A DNA stretch of 64,000 nt from NCBI RefSeq assembly GCF_013032005.1, contig NZ_WQBE01000001.1:124001-188000 (forward strand), in the 5' to 3' direction. The notes below the pieces were generated by a model, which made no database searches, had not been told where the DNA came from, and saw only the letters and a list, made by a program, of their open reading frames with translations. Positions 16,644-26,109 of this stretch are shown here, piece by piece (the stretch's first letter is position 1; each line of letters begins with the position of its first letter). Source of the stretch: Ruegeria atlantica (GTDB lineage: Bacteria > Pseudomonadota > Alphaproteobacteria > Rhodobacterales > Rhodobacteraceae). A program made the position numbers and the translations under genes.

Positions 16644-17987
16644 ATGCGCAAGCTGTTCGGAACCGATGGGGTGCGGGGTACCGCCAATACTCATCCGATT
16701 ACGGCCGAAATGGCCCTGCGCATTGGGGCTGCCGTGGGGCGGTATTTCCGTCGCGATCGATCCGGTGCGCACCGGGTTGTGATCGGCAAGGATACGCGCT
16801 TGTCCGGGTATATGCTGGAAAACGCGCTGACTGCTGGGTTGACCTCGACAGGGATGAACGTGCTGCTGTTGGGTCCTGTACCGACACCGGCGGTAGGGTT
16901 GATGACCCGCTCGATGCGCGCGGATCTGGGGGTGATGATCTCGGCCAGCCACAACCCGGCTGAGGATAACGGTATCAAGTTCTTTGGCCCCGACGGGTAC
17001 AAGCTGTCCGATCAGGCTGAGCTGGAGATTGAACGTCTGATCGAAGAGGGTGTCAAACCGGCGCAAGCACAGAACATTGGCCGTGCCCGGCGGGTGGATG
17101 ATGCACGGTTCCGATATGGTGAGCGGGTAAAATCCTCGCTGTCCCGCGATCTGCGTCTGGACGGGCTGAAAGTAGTGGTCGATTGCGCCAACGGTGCGGC
17201 CCACCGCACGGCGCCCGAGGTTTTGTGGGAGCTTGGCGCAGATGTCATTCCGGTCGGAATCGCGCCGAACGGTAAGAATATCAACCTGAATTGCGGCTCG
17301 ACCAAACCTCAGCTGGCGGCCGAGACGGTTGTCGCGCACGGCGCGGATGTGGGTATCTGTCTGGACGGTGACGCCGACCGCGTGGTGATGGTTGACGAAA
17401 ACGGGCAGGTGGCTGACGGAGATCAGCTAATGGCGTTGCTGGCGACCTGTTGGGCCAAGGCGGATCGTCTTGAAGGTGGCGCGCTGGTTGCGACGGTCAT
17501 GTCGAACCTTGGGTTGGAACGGCACCTTGCCGCGCAAGGGCTGCGTCTGGAACGAACAGCCGTTGGTGACCGCTATGTCGTCGAAAGGATGCGCGAAGGC
17601 GGGTTCAACTTGGGCGGTGAGCAGTCAGGCCACATCGTCATGAGCGATTATGCCACCACCGGTGACGGCCTGATGGCCGGTCTGCATTTCCTGGCCGAGA
17701 TGGTGCATTCTGGTCGCAAGGCGTCCGAGCTGTCGGTCCAATTCGAAACCGTTCCACAACTGCTTAAAAACGTGCGTTACGGCGAGGGGCAAACCCCACT
17801 GGAAACCAGTGCCGTGAAAGCGGCCATTGCGGATGCCGAGGCGCGCCTGAACGGGCAAGGCCGGCTGCTGATCCGCAAGTCGGGGACGGAACCCCTGATT
17901 CGCGTGATGGCAGAATGCGAGGATGATGCCCTGTTGACACAAGTCGTCGACGGTATCGTGGCCGAGGTCGAGGCGGTCGCCGGTTAA
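16644..17987 (+). CDS. glmM: Phosphoglucosamine mutase
   Basis: A 447-residue cytoplasmic enzyme that turns glucosamine-6-phosphate into glucosamine-1-phosphate for peptidoglycan and lipopolysaccharide precursors. It begins [14 protein letters not shown]. The phosphoserine loop is [16 protein letters not shown] with Ser102, the same position as in E. coli GlmM. The metal loop is [13 protein letters not shown], the sugar loop GGEQSGH and the phosphate loop [17 protein letters not shown] precedes the ATG. The folP-glmM order is widespread in proteobacteria and the spacing suggests one operon under the folB promoter. The last four bases overlap the end of the convergent transporter gene. Confidence 0.96.
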   Translation: MRKLFGTDGVRGTANTHPITAEMALRIGAAVGRYFRRDRSGAHRVVIGKDTRLSGYMLENALTAGLTSTGMNVLLLGPVPTPAVGLMTRSMRADLGVMISASHNPAEDNGIKFFGPDGYKLSDQAELEIERLIEEGVKPAQAQNIGRARRVDDARFRYGERVKSSLSRDLRLDGLKVVVDCANGAAHRTAPEVLWELGADVIPVGIAPNGKNINLNCGSTKPQLAAETVVAHGADVGICLDGDADRVVMVDENGQVADGDQLMALLATCWAKADRLEGGALVATVMSNLGLERHLAAQGLRLERTAVGDRYVVERMREGGFNLGGEQSGHIVMSDYATTGDGLMAGLHFLAEMVHSGRKASELSVQFETVPQLLKNVRYGEGQTPLETSAVKAAIADAEARLNGQGRLLIRKSGTEPLIRVMAECEDDALLTQVVDGIVAEVEAVAG

Positions 17988-18886
17988 CGCCCGATCAGCA
18001 TCTTGCGCAGGCTGAACCATTGGCTGATGGCCAGCCCGGTCAGAATCATGGTTAGCGCGATGTAAAAGCGCAGGGGCAGGGCCTCGGACAAGATCCAGGC
18101 GCCGAAAACCATCGACCAGATTGGCACCTGATAATTGACCAGCGTCAGAAAGACGGACCCGGCGCTGCGAATGATCGATACGCGCAGCAAGGTGGCAAAG
18201 GCGGTCGGCACCAGCCCTAGCGCCACAATGGCTAGACCGGGGCGCGTTCCTTCCCAACGTGGAAGGCCTTCGGTCACCAGCATGATGGGTAACAAAAGAA
18301 CGGCGCCCACCACCAAGGACAGCGCCGCCAGCACCACAGGATCAATCGGCGGGCAACGCCGTGTGAAGATAGACGCGCAGGAGTAACACAAAGCCGCGCC
18401 GATGCAGGCCAGCTGCGCCAACGGCTCAGCCCCTTGTCCGATCTGCGCCAAACCCGGCCCGATCAACACCAATGCACCGCAAAATCCCAGTGAGACTCCA
18501 AGGAACCTGCGGGCATTCAGCGGCTCGTCTGAAAAGAAATGGGCCAATGGCAGAACCATCAGCGGAATTGCCGCCATCGACAGCCCGGCAAAGGCCGAGG
18601 CCACATATTGTTGCCCCCAGCTGAGCAACATGAAGGGCAGGGCGGTAGACAGCAGACCGATAATGGCGATGAACACCCACAAGTTCAGATCGCCCGTCGG
18701 CAGCTTGCGACCCGTCAACGCCATCATCCCAAGTAATGTCACGGCACCCAGCGTCGTGCGCGCCGTAGCGACTGTCACTGGCCCGTATCCCTCAAGCGCC
18801 ATTGCGACGACCATAAACGTGCCGCCCCATATGAGGCCCAGAGCGATCACGCCGCTCCAATCGCGGGACGTGGGTTGGTCAATCAT
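17984..18886 (-). CDS. EamA/DMT family transporter
   Basis: A 300-residue inner-membrane protein with ten predicted helices in two EamA repeats, each about 130-140 residues (for example [17 protein letters not shown] near the N-terminus and [17 protein letters not shown] near the end). The family exports amino acids or other small metabolites; the substrate is not deducible. The ATG at 18886 has AAGGC upstream and is preferred over an in-frame TTG at 18904. Its stop overlaps the glmM stop by four bases on the opposite strand. Confidence 0.88.
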   Translation of the reverse strand: MIDQPTSRDWSGVIALGLIWGGTFMVVAMALEGYGPVTVATARTTLGAVTLLGMMALTGRKLPTGDLNLWVFIAIIGLLSTALPFMLLSWGQQYVASAFAGLSMAAIPLMVLPLAHFFSDEPLNARRFLGVSLGFCGALVLIGPGLAQIGQGAEPLAQLACIGAALCYSCASIFTRRCPPIDPVVLAALSLVVGAVLLLPIMLVTEGLPRWEGTRPGLAIVALGLVPTAFATLLRVSIIRSAGSVFLTLVNYQVPIWSMVFGAWILSEALPLRFYIALTMILTGLAISQWFSLRKMLIGR

Positions 18887-18918
18887 ATAGCGCCTTGGGG
18901 TCAAAAGCGGTTGTGACG

Positions 18919-18943
18919 AAAAAGGGCGGCCACTTGGCCGCCC
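18919..18943 (-). terminator. Intrinsic terminator of ilvC
   Basis: An eight-bp GGGCGGCC/GGCCGCCC stem with an ACTT loop, preceded on the plus strand by five A residues that become the T-tract for the minus-strand ilvC transcript. Confidence 0.8.
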
Positions 18944-18964
18944 CTTCGATTAGAACAGTCAGGA

Positions 18965-19990
<1,026 letters not shown>

Positions 19991-20118
19991 TTAGGTCCTT
20001 TCATATGCGGTTGCTGCGGTTCTAATAGGGTCCAAAGCTATTGGCGAGCGCTTTACAATCGACTATTGAAGCGAAATGCGAAAATTTATGCGCGATATCT
20101 GACTTAACCGGAAAAATC

Positions 20119-20574
20119 ATGCTGGATGATATGGACAGGCGCATTCTGCGTCACTTACAGGCCGAACCGACCCTGACCATGGCCGAATTGGCCGAGCGTT
20201 GCGGGATCAGTCAGGGAGTGTGCTGGCGCCGGGTTGAAAAGATGCAGGCCTCGGGTGTCATTCTAGGGCAAGAGGTTGTTATTGATTGGCCGGCGATGGG
20301 ATATGCGGTCGAGGTTTCACTGCGCGTGACGCTGGACAAAACCCAGCCGCGCGCGTTTGACGAATTCACTGTTGCCGCGCGAAGTGTTTCGGAAGCTATT
20401 GAAATTCAGACGTTTTTGGGGCGTGTGGACGTGAGGTTGTCGGTGATTGCACGCGACATGACGCACTATCAGCAAATCTATCGCGATCGTATTCTAACCC
20501 TGCCGCACATAGCCGATATCGAAGCGCTGATGCATATCGCGCGGGTCAAGCGGAACGAGGTGTTGCCGGTATGA
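20119..20574 (+). CDS. Lrp/AsnC family transcriptional regulator (first of tandem pair)
   Basis: A 151-residue regulator: N-terminal winged helix-turn-helix (DDMDRRILRHLQAEPTLTMAELAERCGISQGVCWRRVEKM) and a C-terminal RAM/AsnC ligand-binding domain. The ATG at 20119 gives the standard N-terminus; longer in-frame starts would add residues unlike the family. It ends in an ATGA overlap with a second Lrp-type gene. The pair is divergent from ilvC, which suggests control of branched-chain amino acid synthesis in response to an amino acid; that link is inferred from position. Confidence 0.87.
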   Translation: MLDDMDRRILRHLQAEPTLTMAELAERCGISQGVCWRRVEKMQASGVILGQEVVIDWPAMGYAVEVSLRVTLDKTQPRAFDEFTVAARSVSEAIEIQTFLGRVDVRLSVIARDMTHYQQIYRDRILTLPHIADIEALMHIARVKRNEVLPV

Positions 20575-21029
20575 TCGAACTGGACGAAACCGACCGGACC
20601 ATCCTGCGTGCGCTGGTACAGGATGCCACGCAAAGCGCCGGGGCGTTGGGGCGCAAGCTGGGTCTGTCCCAACCGGCAACCTGGCGGCGCATCCGCCGGC
20701 TGGAATCAGCAGGGGTCATCAAGGGCCGTCGCCTGCGTCTTAATGCCGAGGCGTTGGGGTTCGGCGTGACCGTGTTTCTGGGCGTCAAGCTGGCGCGCAA
20801 GGGACAGGTCAGCCTTGAGGACTTTGAGCGCGCCGTCAGCGCCATCCCCGAGGTGCAGACGGTCGAACATGTGTTGGGTCTTTACGACTATCGCCTGAGG
20901 GTAGTTGCACGTGATCTGTCCGATTTCGAACGAGTGCTGCGACGGCGGATCATGACCTTACCCGGCGCGGGTGAGGTCGAGGCAAACGTATTGCTGAGCG
21001 AAGAGCGCTTGCCCGGCCCAATCGGCTAA
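20571..21029 (+). CDS. Lrp/AsnC family transcriptional regulator (second of tandem pair)
   Basis: A 152-residue Lrp/AsnC protein beginning ELDETDRTILRALVQDATQSAGALGRKLGLSQPATWRRIRRLE, a full winged helix domain, followed by the RAM domain (VEHVLGLYDYRLRVVARD). Its start overlaps the previous stop as ATGA, so both are made from one message. It is a diverged paralogue of its neighbour, and Lrp proteins form octamers or hexadecamers, so mixed complexes are possible. It is convergent with a GntR gene whose stop lies six bases away. Confidence 0.87.
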   Translation: MIELDETDRTILRALVQDATQSAGALGRKLGLSQPATWRRIRRLESAGVIKGRRLRLNAEALGFGVTVFLGVKLARKGQVSLEDFERAVSAIPEVQTVEHVLGLYDYRLRVVARDLSDFERVLRRRIMTLPGAGEVEANVLLSEERLPGPIG

Positions 21030-21035
21030 GCCGGG

Positions 21036-21737
21036 TCAATATTTGGTACGGATGCAATAGCCGGGGTGATGCGTCATCCGGGCAAAGGTCATCGGAACAC
21101 CATCTTTCCAAGTAGTGCGTTCCAATTGAATCATCGACGTTCCGGCAGTGGTGCCCATGAATTCTGCCAGCCTCCCGTCGGCGGAAATTGCGCAGAATGC
21201 AACCTCAGCCTCGGTAAAGGGGGCAACGTTCAGCAGCCACTCGTGGGGACCCCGCGTGTTGAGATCCGCATGCTCAACGTCAGGTACTGTGTCGATGTTG
21301 ATCCAGCGCTCCTCTAGCTGAAAGGGGCGGTTGTCCGCATAGTGCATGCAGATCACATGCAGCACCCGCGCGTCGGGCGAAACGCTGAGTTGCGAGGCCA
21401 GCCAACCGGGGCTGGATACGACATTCCGTTCAACAAGTGCATAGCGATAGATTGAGTTTTGATTCTCAACCGATTGACGGGCCAGAGAAAACTCCAGCTT
21501 GGCGTGTTTGCTGGGCTCCTTTTTTACCCGCGTGCCGCTTTTGCGTTTGCGTTCTACGAACCCTTGCTCGGCGAGCTCGCGCAGGGCGCGGTTTACCGTT
21601 GCACGCGCGCAATTGAATTCTTCAGCAAGCTGCGTTTCTGTCGGCAGCAGAGATCCTTGTGGCCAAATCCGGCTTTCAATACGCCGCTTAACTTCGTCAC
21701 GTACGACCTGAAAACTGATCCGCTTTTGAGCAGTCAC
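21036..21737 (-). CDS. GntR family transcriptional regulator, HutC type
   Basis: A 233-residue regulator: GntR helix-turn-helix (LPTETQLAEEFNCARATVNRALRELAEQGFVERKRKSGTRV) and a C-terminal UTRA ligand domain (FQLEERWIN, SMIQLERTTW). HutC proteins repress histidine degradation or other catabolic operons. GTG at 21737 is chosen because AAAGG lies 11 bases upstream; the TTG at 21746 is too close to that site. The gene is divergent from a class V aminotransferase, its likely target. No hut genes are visible, so the effector is uncertain. Confidence 0.83.
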   Translation of the reverse strand: MTAQKRISFQVVRDEVKRRIESRIWPQGSLLPTETQLAEEFNCARATVNRALRELAEQGFVERKRKSGTRVKKEPSKHAKLEFSLARQSVENQNSIYRYALVERNVVSSPGWLASQLSVSPDARVLHVICMHYADNRPFQLEERWINIDTVPDVEHADLNTRGPHEWLLNVAPFTEAEVAFCAISADGRLAEFMGTTAGTSMIQLERTTWKDGVPMTFARMTHHPGYCIRTKY

Positions 21738-21754
21738 GAGAAGCAATACCTTTC

Positions 21755-21797
21755 TTGTACAAAGTGTATGTATCTGTTCAGAAACACCTCTGGGTGT
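21755..21797. promoter_or_regulatory. Possible GntR operator region
   Basis: The region upstream of the GntR gene holds the 8-bp palindrome TTGTACAA (21755-21762) and ACACC-TCTG-GGTGT (21784-21797). Both lie between divergent genes, where a HutC-type autoregulator would bind. The assignment is weak and by position only. Confidence 0.3.
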
Positions 21798-21970
21798 AAA
21801 GGGGTGGTGACACTATTTGGCGTCAGCGAGTTGTTCAATTAGAGGTTTTCGTGGTTAATTTTTTGTTAGGATTTTGACTTCCGTTGCGTCAATTATCAGC
21901 ACGAGACTGGGGCTGTACCATTCTCGAAAAAGGCCTCAAAATTCTGAAGGACAGTTTGAAAGGACACATC

Positions 21971-23098
21971 ATGCCCGCGCTTTTGGAAAGTATCGACCCG
22001 AACGGGCTCGAAGAGTTTTCGGTTGTTTTTACGGATCGGTCGCTGAACCACATGTCAGCCCGGTTTCAGACTGTCATGCGCGATGTTTCGTCCATCTTGT
22101 GTGATGTTTACAACGCCGATGGCGTTGCGGTGATCCCTGGTGGCGGTACTTATGGGATGGAAGCTGTGGCGCGCCAATTCGCGCGTAACGCCAACGTTCT
22201 GGTCGTGCGCAACGGGTGGTTTTCTTATCGTTGGAGCCAGATAATCGAATCTGCGGATTTGACGGCATCGGCGACCGTACTCAAGGCGCGGCAAACCGGA
22301 AACTCCAGCCCATCTCCATTTGCGCCGGCACCGATTGAAGAGGTGGTGTCAACAATTCGCGAGCAACGCCCCGATGTTGTATTTGCACCGCATGTGGAAA
22401 CATCCGCAGGCCTCATATTGCCGAACGATTACGTGACTGCCATGGCGGAGGCCGCGCATGAGGTTGGCGCATTGATGGTGCTGGATTGCATCGCTTCGGG
22501 CTGTGCCTGGATTGATATGAAGGCCACCGGCGTGGATGTTCTGATATCGGCCCCTCAGAAAGGGTGGAGCGCCTCGCCTTGCGCCGGTCTGGTCATGCTG
22601 TCCGAACGAGCCGAAGCGCGGCTGGAGGAGACAACGTCTGACAGTTTCGCTGTAGATCTGAAGAAATGGCGACAGATTATGCAGGCGTATGAGAACGGGG
22701 GGCACGCGTATCACGCGACCATGCCAACCGACGCGCTGCAAGCGTTCCGGGATACCATGGTTGAAACCCGTGATTACGGTTTTGAAAAGTTGCGGGACGC
22801 TCAGTGGGCCTTGGGCAACGGGGTGCGAGCGATGCTGAAAGACAAAGGGCTGATCTCGGTCGCGGCCGACGGGTTCGGCGCGCCGGGGGTTGTGGTCACT
22901 TACACGTCGGACCCCGAAGTTCAGAATGGCAAGAAATTCGCCGCTTTGGGTATGCAGATCGCGGCAGGTGTTCCGCTGCAATGTGATGAGCCCGAAGGGT
23001 TCAGCACGTTCCGGTTGGGTCTGTTCGGGTTGGACAAGCTTTATGACGTTGATGGCACAATCGCGCGGCTCAAGCGTGTGCTGGATCAGGTTCTTTGA
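21971..23098 (+). CDS. Class V PLP-dependent aminotransferase
   Basis: A 375-residue fold-type I PLP enzyme of the alanine-glyoxylate / 2-aminoethylphosphonate-pyruvate aminotransferase group. It has the glycine loop VIPGGGTYGMEAVARQ, the cofactor aspartate in LMVLDCIASG, and the Schiff-base lysine in ISAPQKGWSASPCAG. Residue composition and length fit the group. AAAGGA lies eight bases before the ATG. The divergent HutC-type regulator probably controls it. The substrate pair (for example alanine or an aminophosphonate with glyoxylate or pyruvate) cannot be fixed from sequence. Confidence 0.85.
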   Translation: MPALLESIDPNGLEEFSVVFTDRSLNHMSARFQTVMRDVSSILCDVYNADGVAVIPGGGTYGMEAVARQFARNANVLVVRNGWFSYRWSQIIESADLTASATVLKARQTGNSSPSPFAPAPIEEVVSTIREQRPDVVFAPHVETSAGLILPNDYVTAMAEAAHEVGALMVLDCIASGCAWIDMKATGVDVLISAPQKGWSASPCAGLVMLSERAEARLEETTSDSFAVDLKKWRQIMQAYENGGHAYHATMPTDALQAFRDTMVETRDYGFEKLRDAQWALGNGVRAMLKDKGLISVAADGFGAPGVVVTYTSDPEVQNGKKFAALGMQIAAGVPLQCDEPEGFSTFRLGLFGLDKLYDVDGTIARLKRVLDQVL

Positions 23099-23108
23099 TT
23101 GCGGAGCC

Positions 23109-24305
23109 TCAGCGTACGCCGAGGCCCATCTGCATCAATGTCTTTCGTACGGGCGGTAGGGAATAGAGCGCGCTCAACCCCATCGCCCGTGCATCCCGCA
23201 GTGGACGCGCCTCGATCATCGAGGCGCGGTTCAGCAGGTCGATACCTTTGACACGCATCTCGATTTCGGTGTGGCGGGCCTTGTGATAAGCGTCCAACAT
23301 CTGAGCATCGCCCAGACTTTCGGGTCGTGCTTGTGCCAGATCCAGCAAGGTACGCAGATCACCCAGTGACATGTTCAATCCCTGCGCGCCGATGGGGGGC
23401 ACCACATGGGCAGCCTCGGCCATTAGGGCAACCCTTTCGCCCGCTAGCCGTTCTGCCGACTGGCTGATGATTGGCCAGATGGTCCGGCGTGAGGCCAATT
23501 TCAGGGGCCCGAACAACCCGCAAGAGCGCTCGGTCATCAGCGTCTCGAACGCCTCGGGGTCGGTGTTCAGCAACTCGACCGCCCGTGGGCCGCGCTCCAT
23601 CCACACAATCGCCGATGAGGGCTGCCCTTGCCAGTCCGGCAGGGGGACCAGAGTGAACGGCCCGCCGGAACGGTGAATCTCGGTAGAGACATTGTCGTGC
23701 GGAATCGGATGTGTGACGGCAAAGGCCAGTGCTTTTTGGCCATACCGGGTGGTGTGGACGTTGATTCCCGCGGCCTCGCGCATCGGGGAATTGCGCCCGT
23801 CTGCGGCGATCACCAGCTTGCAGCGTATACGGCTGCCATCGCTCAGCCCCACACGGGCTTCGGCGGTGCGCGTAAACAGGCTGACGGTACCGGTGCCGGG
23901 GCGGAAATCGACATTGGGAAGTTCGGCCAGGCGGGTCACCATCTCGCGCCGAAGCAACCAGTTGGGCAGGTTCCAACCAAAGGGTTGGTCCGAAATATCG
24001 ACAGCGTTGAAATCGCGCACTACGCGGGGTTCGGGAACATCGCCTCCTGCATCCACGATTCGCATGATCTGAAGGGGTGCCGCGTATTCGTCCAGCCGTT
24101 GCCACAGCCCGCATTGCGCCAACAACCCATGCGCAGGTTGCAAAAAGGCGGTGGTCCGCAGGTCGGATCCGTCCACATCTCGTTCGGTAATCGGTGGCGC
24201 GGGGTCGACGCAAACCACGTCGAACCCGGCAGTTCCAAAGACCGCCGCAACGGTCAGTCCGGCGATTCCTCCGCCAGAAATCAGGATATCACAGCTGTCA
24301 GTCAT
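23109..24305 (-). CDS. UbiH/UbiF-type FAD-dependent monooxygenase
   Basis: A 398-residue flavoprotein hydroxylase. The dinucleotide motif ILISGGGIAGLTVAAVF is at the N-terminus. The second FAD motif, DG in LVIAADGRNSPMREAAGI, lies at mid-chain, and the third reads RVALMAEAAHVVPPIGAQGLNMSLGD. The last matches GDAAHxxxPxxGQGxN with the first GD changed to AE. These enzymes hydroxylate the ring in ubiquinone synthesis. A GGAG sits before the ATG at 24305. It is followed on the same strand, upstream in coordinates, by the aminotransferase facing the other way, so no operon partner is evident. UbiH versus UbiF/other role is unresolved. Confidence 0.87.
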   Translation of the reverse strand: MTDSCDILISGGGIAGLTVAAVFGTAGFDVVCVDPAPPITERDVDGSDLRTTAFLQPAHGLLAQCGLWQRLDEYAAPLQIMRIVDAGGDVPEPRVVRDFNAVDISDQPFGWNLPNWLLRREMVTRLAELPNVDFRPGTGTVSLFTRTAEARVGLSDGSRIRCKLVIAADGRNSPMREAAGINVHTTRYGQKALAFAVTHPIPHDNVSTEIHRSGGPFTLVPLPDWQGQPSSAIVWMERGPRAVELLNTDPEAFETLMTERSCGLFGPLKLASRRTIWPIISQSAERLAGERVALMAEAAHVVPPIGAQGLNMSLGDLRTLLDLAQARPESLGDAQMLDAYHKARHTEIEMRVKGIDLLNRASMIEARPLRDARAMGLSALYSLPPVRKTLMQMGLGVR

Positions 24306-24381
24306 GGCTTTGGTCTCCGAGTCTTGGGTAGAACCTAGTTCGGTTCCAAGGCCGGTGCCAAGTGACATCCTGTCCCGTGTG

Positions 24382-24630
24382 TCAGCCGCGCGAGATCAGG
24401 ATGAGCAGGATGAACATCATCGGCACCATCATGACGGCCGGGATGTAAAGCCCAGGCAGGCCGAAGAGCAGCGCCGAACATCCCCACATGCTGAAAATGG
24501 CGGCTGCCGTGTAATACCAATCCTCGGCCGTTCCATTGGCGGCATCGCGGGCCAGCCAGCCGAAAACGGGGATTGCAAACAACAGGCGCTGCCAAATAGG
24601 CAGGCGCCGAGGCATCTCGATCGCGCTCAT
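24382..24630 (-). CDS. Small hydrophobic membrane protein
   Basis: An 82-residue protein with two to three hydrophobic segments (about residues 28-75) after a basic N-terminus (MPRRLPIWQR). GGAG is well placed before the ATG. Codon use is like its neighbours, which supports a real gene. It lies between the UbiH-type gene and the HAD gene on the same strand. I do not recognise its family and no functional motif is visible. Confidence 0.6.
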   Translation of the reverse strand: MSAIEMPRRLPIWQRLLFAIPVFGWLARDAANGTAEDWYYTAAAIFSMWGCSALLFGLPGLYIPAVMMVPMMFILLILISRG

Positions 24631-24716
24631 GGGGTCTCCGATTCTGTTCGTCGCTGAGGCGCATATAGGATCGATTTCGCACCTGCAGAATGTGCGGATC
24701 GTCGCAGTGTGACAGC

Positions 24717-25361
24717 CTATCGCAGGCGAGCCAGAAAGGCGGTCAAATCGTCGGTGTGATGGTGGATATGGTCCGCCTCGTGCGGCTCGGGCGCGACGTG
24801 GACGGTGCGCATTCCCATTGCATGCGGGGCGGCCAGATTGCGCGGGTCATCCTCGAACATGGCGGCCTGCGCAGCATCGATTCCGTCTTGCGCAAAGATA
24901 GCCTCAAACGCTGCCTGTTCGGGCTTGGGGCGATAACCGGCGTGTTCGACCCCGTAGATCGCATCGAACAGACCGTTCAGGCCGCGCGCCTCAAGTACAC
25001 GTTCCGCATAGGGCGCGCTGCCGTTGGTATACACGATCCGACGACCGGGCAGGGATTGGATGTGATCGGCCAGTTCGGCATCGGGGTCCATGTGGCTCAT
25101 GTCGACCTGATGGACGGCGTGCAGATAGGGATCGGGATCCAGATCATGCTCGGCCATCAGCCCAGCCAGCGTAGTTCCGTATTGCCGCCAGTAATGTGAG
25201 CGCAGCCGATCCGCTTCGGCCCGGTCAACGCCGATAGCCTGTACCACGTAATCCGTCATCAACACCTCGATCTGATCGAACAGGCGCATATGCGGCGGGT
25301 AGAGCGTGTTGTCGAGGTCGAACACCCATTGGGTGACGTGAGCAAAAGCTGGTTTGACCAT
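24717..25361 (-). CDS. HAD-family pyrimidine 5'-nucleotidase
   Basis: A 214-residue haloacid dehalogenase-type phosphatase. Motif I is WVFDLDNTLYPP (nucleophile and acid aspartates), motif II is VYTNGS, motif III the lysine in YRPKPEQ, and motif IV EDDPRNL. The sequence and the LYPP after motif I match the SDT1-like pyrimidine 5'-nucleotidase group, which removes phosphate from UMP/CMP-type nucleotides. Length is normal. Substrate assignment comes from the family. Confidence 0.85.
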   Translation of the reverse strand: MVKPAFAHVTQWVFDLDNTLYPPHMRLFDQIEVLMTDYVVQAIGVDRAEADRLRSHYWRQYGTTLAGLMAEHDLDPDPYLHAVHQVDMSHMDPDAELADHIQSLPGRRIVYTNGSAPYAERVLEARGLNGLFDAIYGVEHAGYRPKPEQAAFEAIFAQDGIDAAQAAMFEDDPRNLAAPHAMGMRTVHVAPEPHEADHIHHHTDDLTAFLARLR

Positions 25362-25424
25362 GGGGTTTGTTTAGGCCGCAAAGGCACGGTTTTCAATGCT
25401 GCTCTTGATCCACAGGGCAAGTGA

Positions 25425-25440
25425 CGGATAGACATATCCG
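25425..25440. promoter_or_regulatory. Inverted repeat upstream of the FadR-type regulator
   Basis: CGGATA and TATCCG form a perfect six-base inverted repeat with a GACA spacer, ending 21 bp before the ATG of the GntR/FCD gene. This fits an autoregulatory operator; no other evidence supports it. Confidence 0.35.
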
Positions 25441-25461
25441 AACGAGGAGACAAACCACCAT

Positions 25462-26109
25462 ATGCCCCAGTCCAGACAGCCGTCCAAAGACGCCTATAGC
25501 CTAATTCTCGAAGCGATCGACGTAGGCGTTTACAAGCCTGGCGACCGTCTGGTCGAAAGCGAGCTTGCCGAACGGTTCGGTGTATCGCGCACACCTATTC
25601 GCGAAGCTCTGCAGCGACTTGAAACGCAATCCCTCTTGGAGCGGGACGGGCGGTCACTGATCGTGGCCTCGCTGAACCACAACCAGATGGCCGAGTTGTA
25701 CGTCGTACGACGCGAGTTGGAAGGGTTAGCGGCCAAGCTGGCCGCAAAGCACGCCACCGAAGAAGAAATCAAAGTGCTGCAGGAAATGGTGACCGAGGAT
25801 GACGCGCTGGTCGACGACCCTCAGGCTTTGTCTCGGGCGAACCGCCGGTTTCACGAGCAGATACATCTGGCCTCGCACAACCGCTATCTGGTGCAGCAGC
25901 TGGATCTTGTGCATCGCACCATGGCGCTGATGGCCACGACGTCGCTGGCGGTGCAAGGGCGCGGTGAGATTGCGCAGAGCGAACATAAGGGAATTGTCGA
26001 AGCCATCGCTGCGCGCGACGAAGAGGCCGCGGCACGCGCGCTCAAGGATCACATTTCTGTGGCGTTCATGACGCGGCTGAAACAGGACGCGGTTCTGCGC
26101 GAGAACTGA
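25462..26109 (+). CDS. GntR family regulator with FCD domain (FadR type)
   Basis: A 215-residue regulator. The helix-turn-helix is PGDRLVESELAERFGVSRTPIREALQRLE. The all-helical FCD domain follows with the metal-binding pattern typical of the family (RRFHEQIHLASHN, then EHKGIVEAIAARD and LKDHI). FCD proteins sense small acids. The start has GAGGAGA upstream, somewhat far at about 12 bases. Its stop is directly next to the convergent glycosyltransferase stop. No neighbouring catabolic operon points to its ligand. Confidence 0.88.
   Translation: MPQSRQPSKDAYSLILEAIDVGVYKPGDRLVESELAERFGVSRTPIREALQRLETQSLLERDGRSLIVASLNHNQMAELYVVRRELEGLAAKLAAKHATEEEIKVLQEMVTEDDALVDDPQALSRANRRFHEQIHLASHNRYLVQQLDLVHRTMALMATTSLAVQGRGEIAQSEHKGIVEAIAARDEEAAARALKDHISVAFMTRLKQDAVLREN

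Noticed and set aside
21855..21869. A second CtrA site upstream of the aminotransferase
   Set aside because: TTAA-N7-TTAG differs from the consensus at the last half-site, and no functional link is known, so it was not called.
23628..24338. Long plus-strand frame opposite the UbiH-type gene
   Set aside because: It mirrors the coding pattern of the FAD monooxygenase and has no family motif.
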